A stretch of DNA of 64,000 nucleotides, from positions 1-64,000 of IMG/VR virus record IMGVR_UViG_3300025789_000031. The stretch is one strand, 5' to 3'. The DNA comes from a virus. The position numbers and the translations under genes were made by a program. The notes beneath the pieces are model-generated. The model searched no databases, had not been told where the DNA came from, and saw only the letters and a program-made list of their open reading frames with translations. This document shows positions 63,609 to 64,000 of the stretch, one piece after another. Numbering within the stretch: position 1 is the stretch's first letter; each line of letters begins with the position of its first letter.

Positions 63609-63986
63609 TTAAATAAGTTTTTCTTCATCAAATGGATCAAAGGAAACGATTGCCTTGCATTTCTGCATCTTTCCATTCTTGAAATATGCGCGCCAGATAT
63701 CCTCATTATCTTCTCCCTCTCCAGAAAGAATAAACAAGACATCAGGATACTTCTTGGAAAACTCCCGCATATCTTTTTCATGTTCATACCATTTGACACC
63801 ATCGCCAAACAGAGTGCCACGTTCATAGCCACAATCATTTGCCAATTCCCGCTGCATTTGATCCAGATCAATTGTACGCTTGACATACACCGTGGCTGGA
63901 TTTCCATTTTCATCTACTCCAGTCACGGGAGTAAATTCAGTGGCAGACTTGTCAATATCCAAAGAATAGTTCGTGTAATATCCCAT
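63609..63986 (-). CDS. Conserved phage protein, 125 aa
   Basis: MGYYTNYSLDI, GVKWYEHEKDMREFSKKYPD and FILSGEGEDNEDIWRAYFKNGK form a pattern common in T4-like phages. Function unknown. First gene at the window edge. Confidence 0.85.
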   Translation of the reverse strand: MGYYTNYSLDIDKSATEFTPVTGVDENGNPATVYVKRTIDLDQMQRELANDCGYERGTLFGDGVKWYEHEKDMREFSKKYPDVLFILSGEGEDNEDIWRAYFKNGKMQKCKAIVSFDPFDEEKLI

Positions 63987-64000
63987 TTTAAATTTCCTTA

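Overview
This window looks like about 64 kb of a large, AT-rich, T4-like lytic phage (giant myovirus) of a Gram-negative host. The evidence is tRNA genes for all 20 amino acids, ATAAATA-type (T4-like) late promoters, HNH, GIY-YIG and Vsr-like homing endonucleases, a SleB-type endolysin, dCMP deaminase, collagen-like and glycine-rich fibre genes, and dense cassettes of small early genes. An alphaproteobacterial host is plausible from the SleB-type endolysin, but I cannot show it from sequence alone.

Layout. From 1 to 28.5 kb, mostly on the + strand, lies a tRNA region of about 40 recognisable tRNAs, including an initiator tRNA-fMet with its C1-A72 mismatch. Between the tRNAs sit small proteins, five HNH and two Vsr-like homing endonucleases, SpeD-like, YciA-like, peptidyl-tRNA hydrolase 2 and glycosyltransferase genes, and many structured non-coding RNAs. 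A 3.1 kb IS1595-type transposon sits at 21,395-24,491 with an 8 bp target duplication. From 29.5 to 35 kb (+) there are metabolic and regulatory genes (metallophosphoesterase, a SpoT-like HD hydrolase, a DUF2693-like protein) and the SleB endolysin. From 35.1 to 49.7 kb (-) is a late block: papain-like protease, fibre-type proteins, then proteins whose N-termini resemble T4 capsid-targeting sequences (GNAT/ADP-ribosyltransferase-like, deaminase, superoxide dismutase, deoxynucleotidase) and a translation initiation factor IF-1. From 49.7 to 64 kb (-) is an early or middle block of small genes including dCMP deaminase, a ribosomal L7/L12 C-terminal-domain protein, membrane peptides, and one + strand GIY-YIG endonuclease.

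How it may work together. (1) Translation takeover: a full tRNA set, initiator tRNA, IF-1, an L7/L12-like protein and peptidyl-tRNA hydrolase. (2) Late expression: ATAAATA promoters lie inside or beside hairpins that occlude the ribosome-binding site or start codon of the following gene. This is the arrangement known for T4 e, soc and I-TevI, in which read-through early RNA is silent and late RNA is translated. It recurs at least nine times here, twice inside the transposon. (3) Internal proteins: several late genes begin with an M(R/K)..(E/D)(F/L)I.E-like peptide, suggesting enzymes packaged in the capsid and injected with the DNA. (4) RNA: two related giant ornate RNAs at 26.06-27.06 kb, a repeated RNA family closed by a long helix with a conserved U-U mismatch, helix-caged tRNA-like RNAs, a tRNA-Leu with a 62 nt anticodon-loop insertion, and a tRNA split around another tRNA.

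Limits: all calls are by eye, and no database or folding program was run. RNA structures rest on visible complementarity only.
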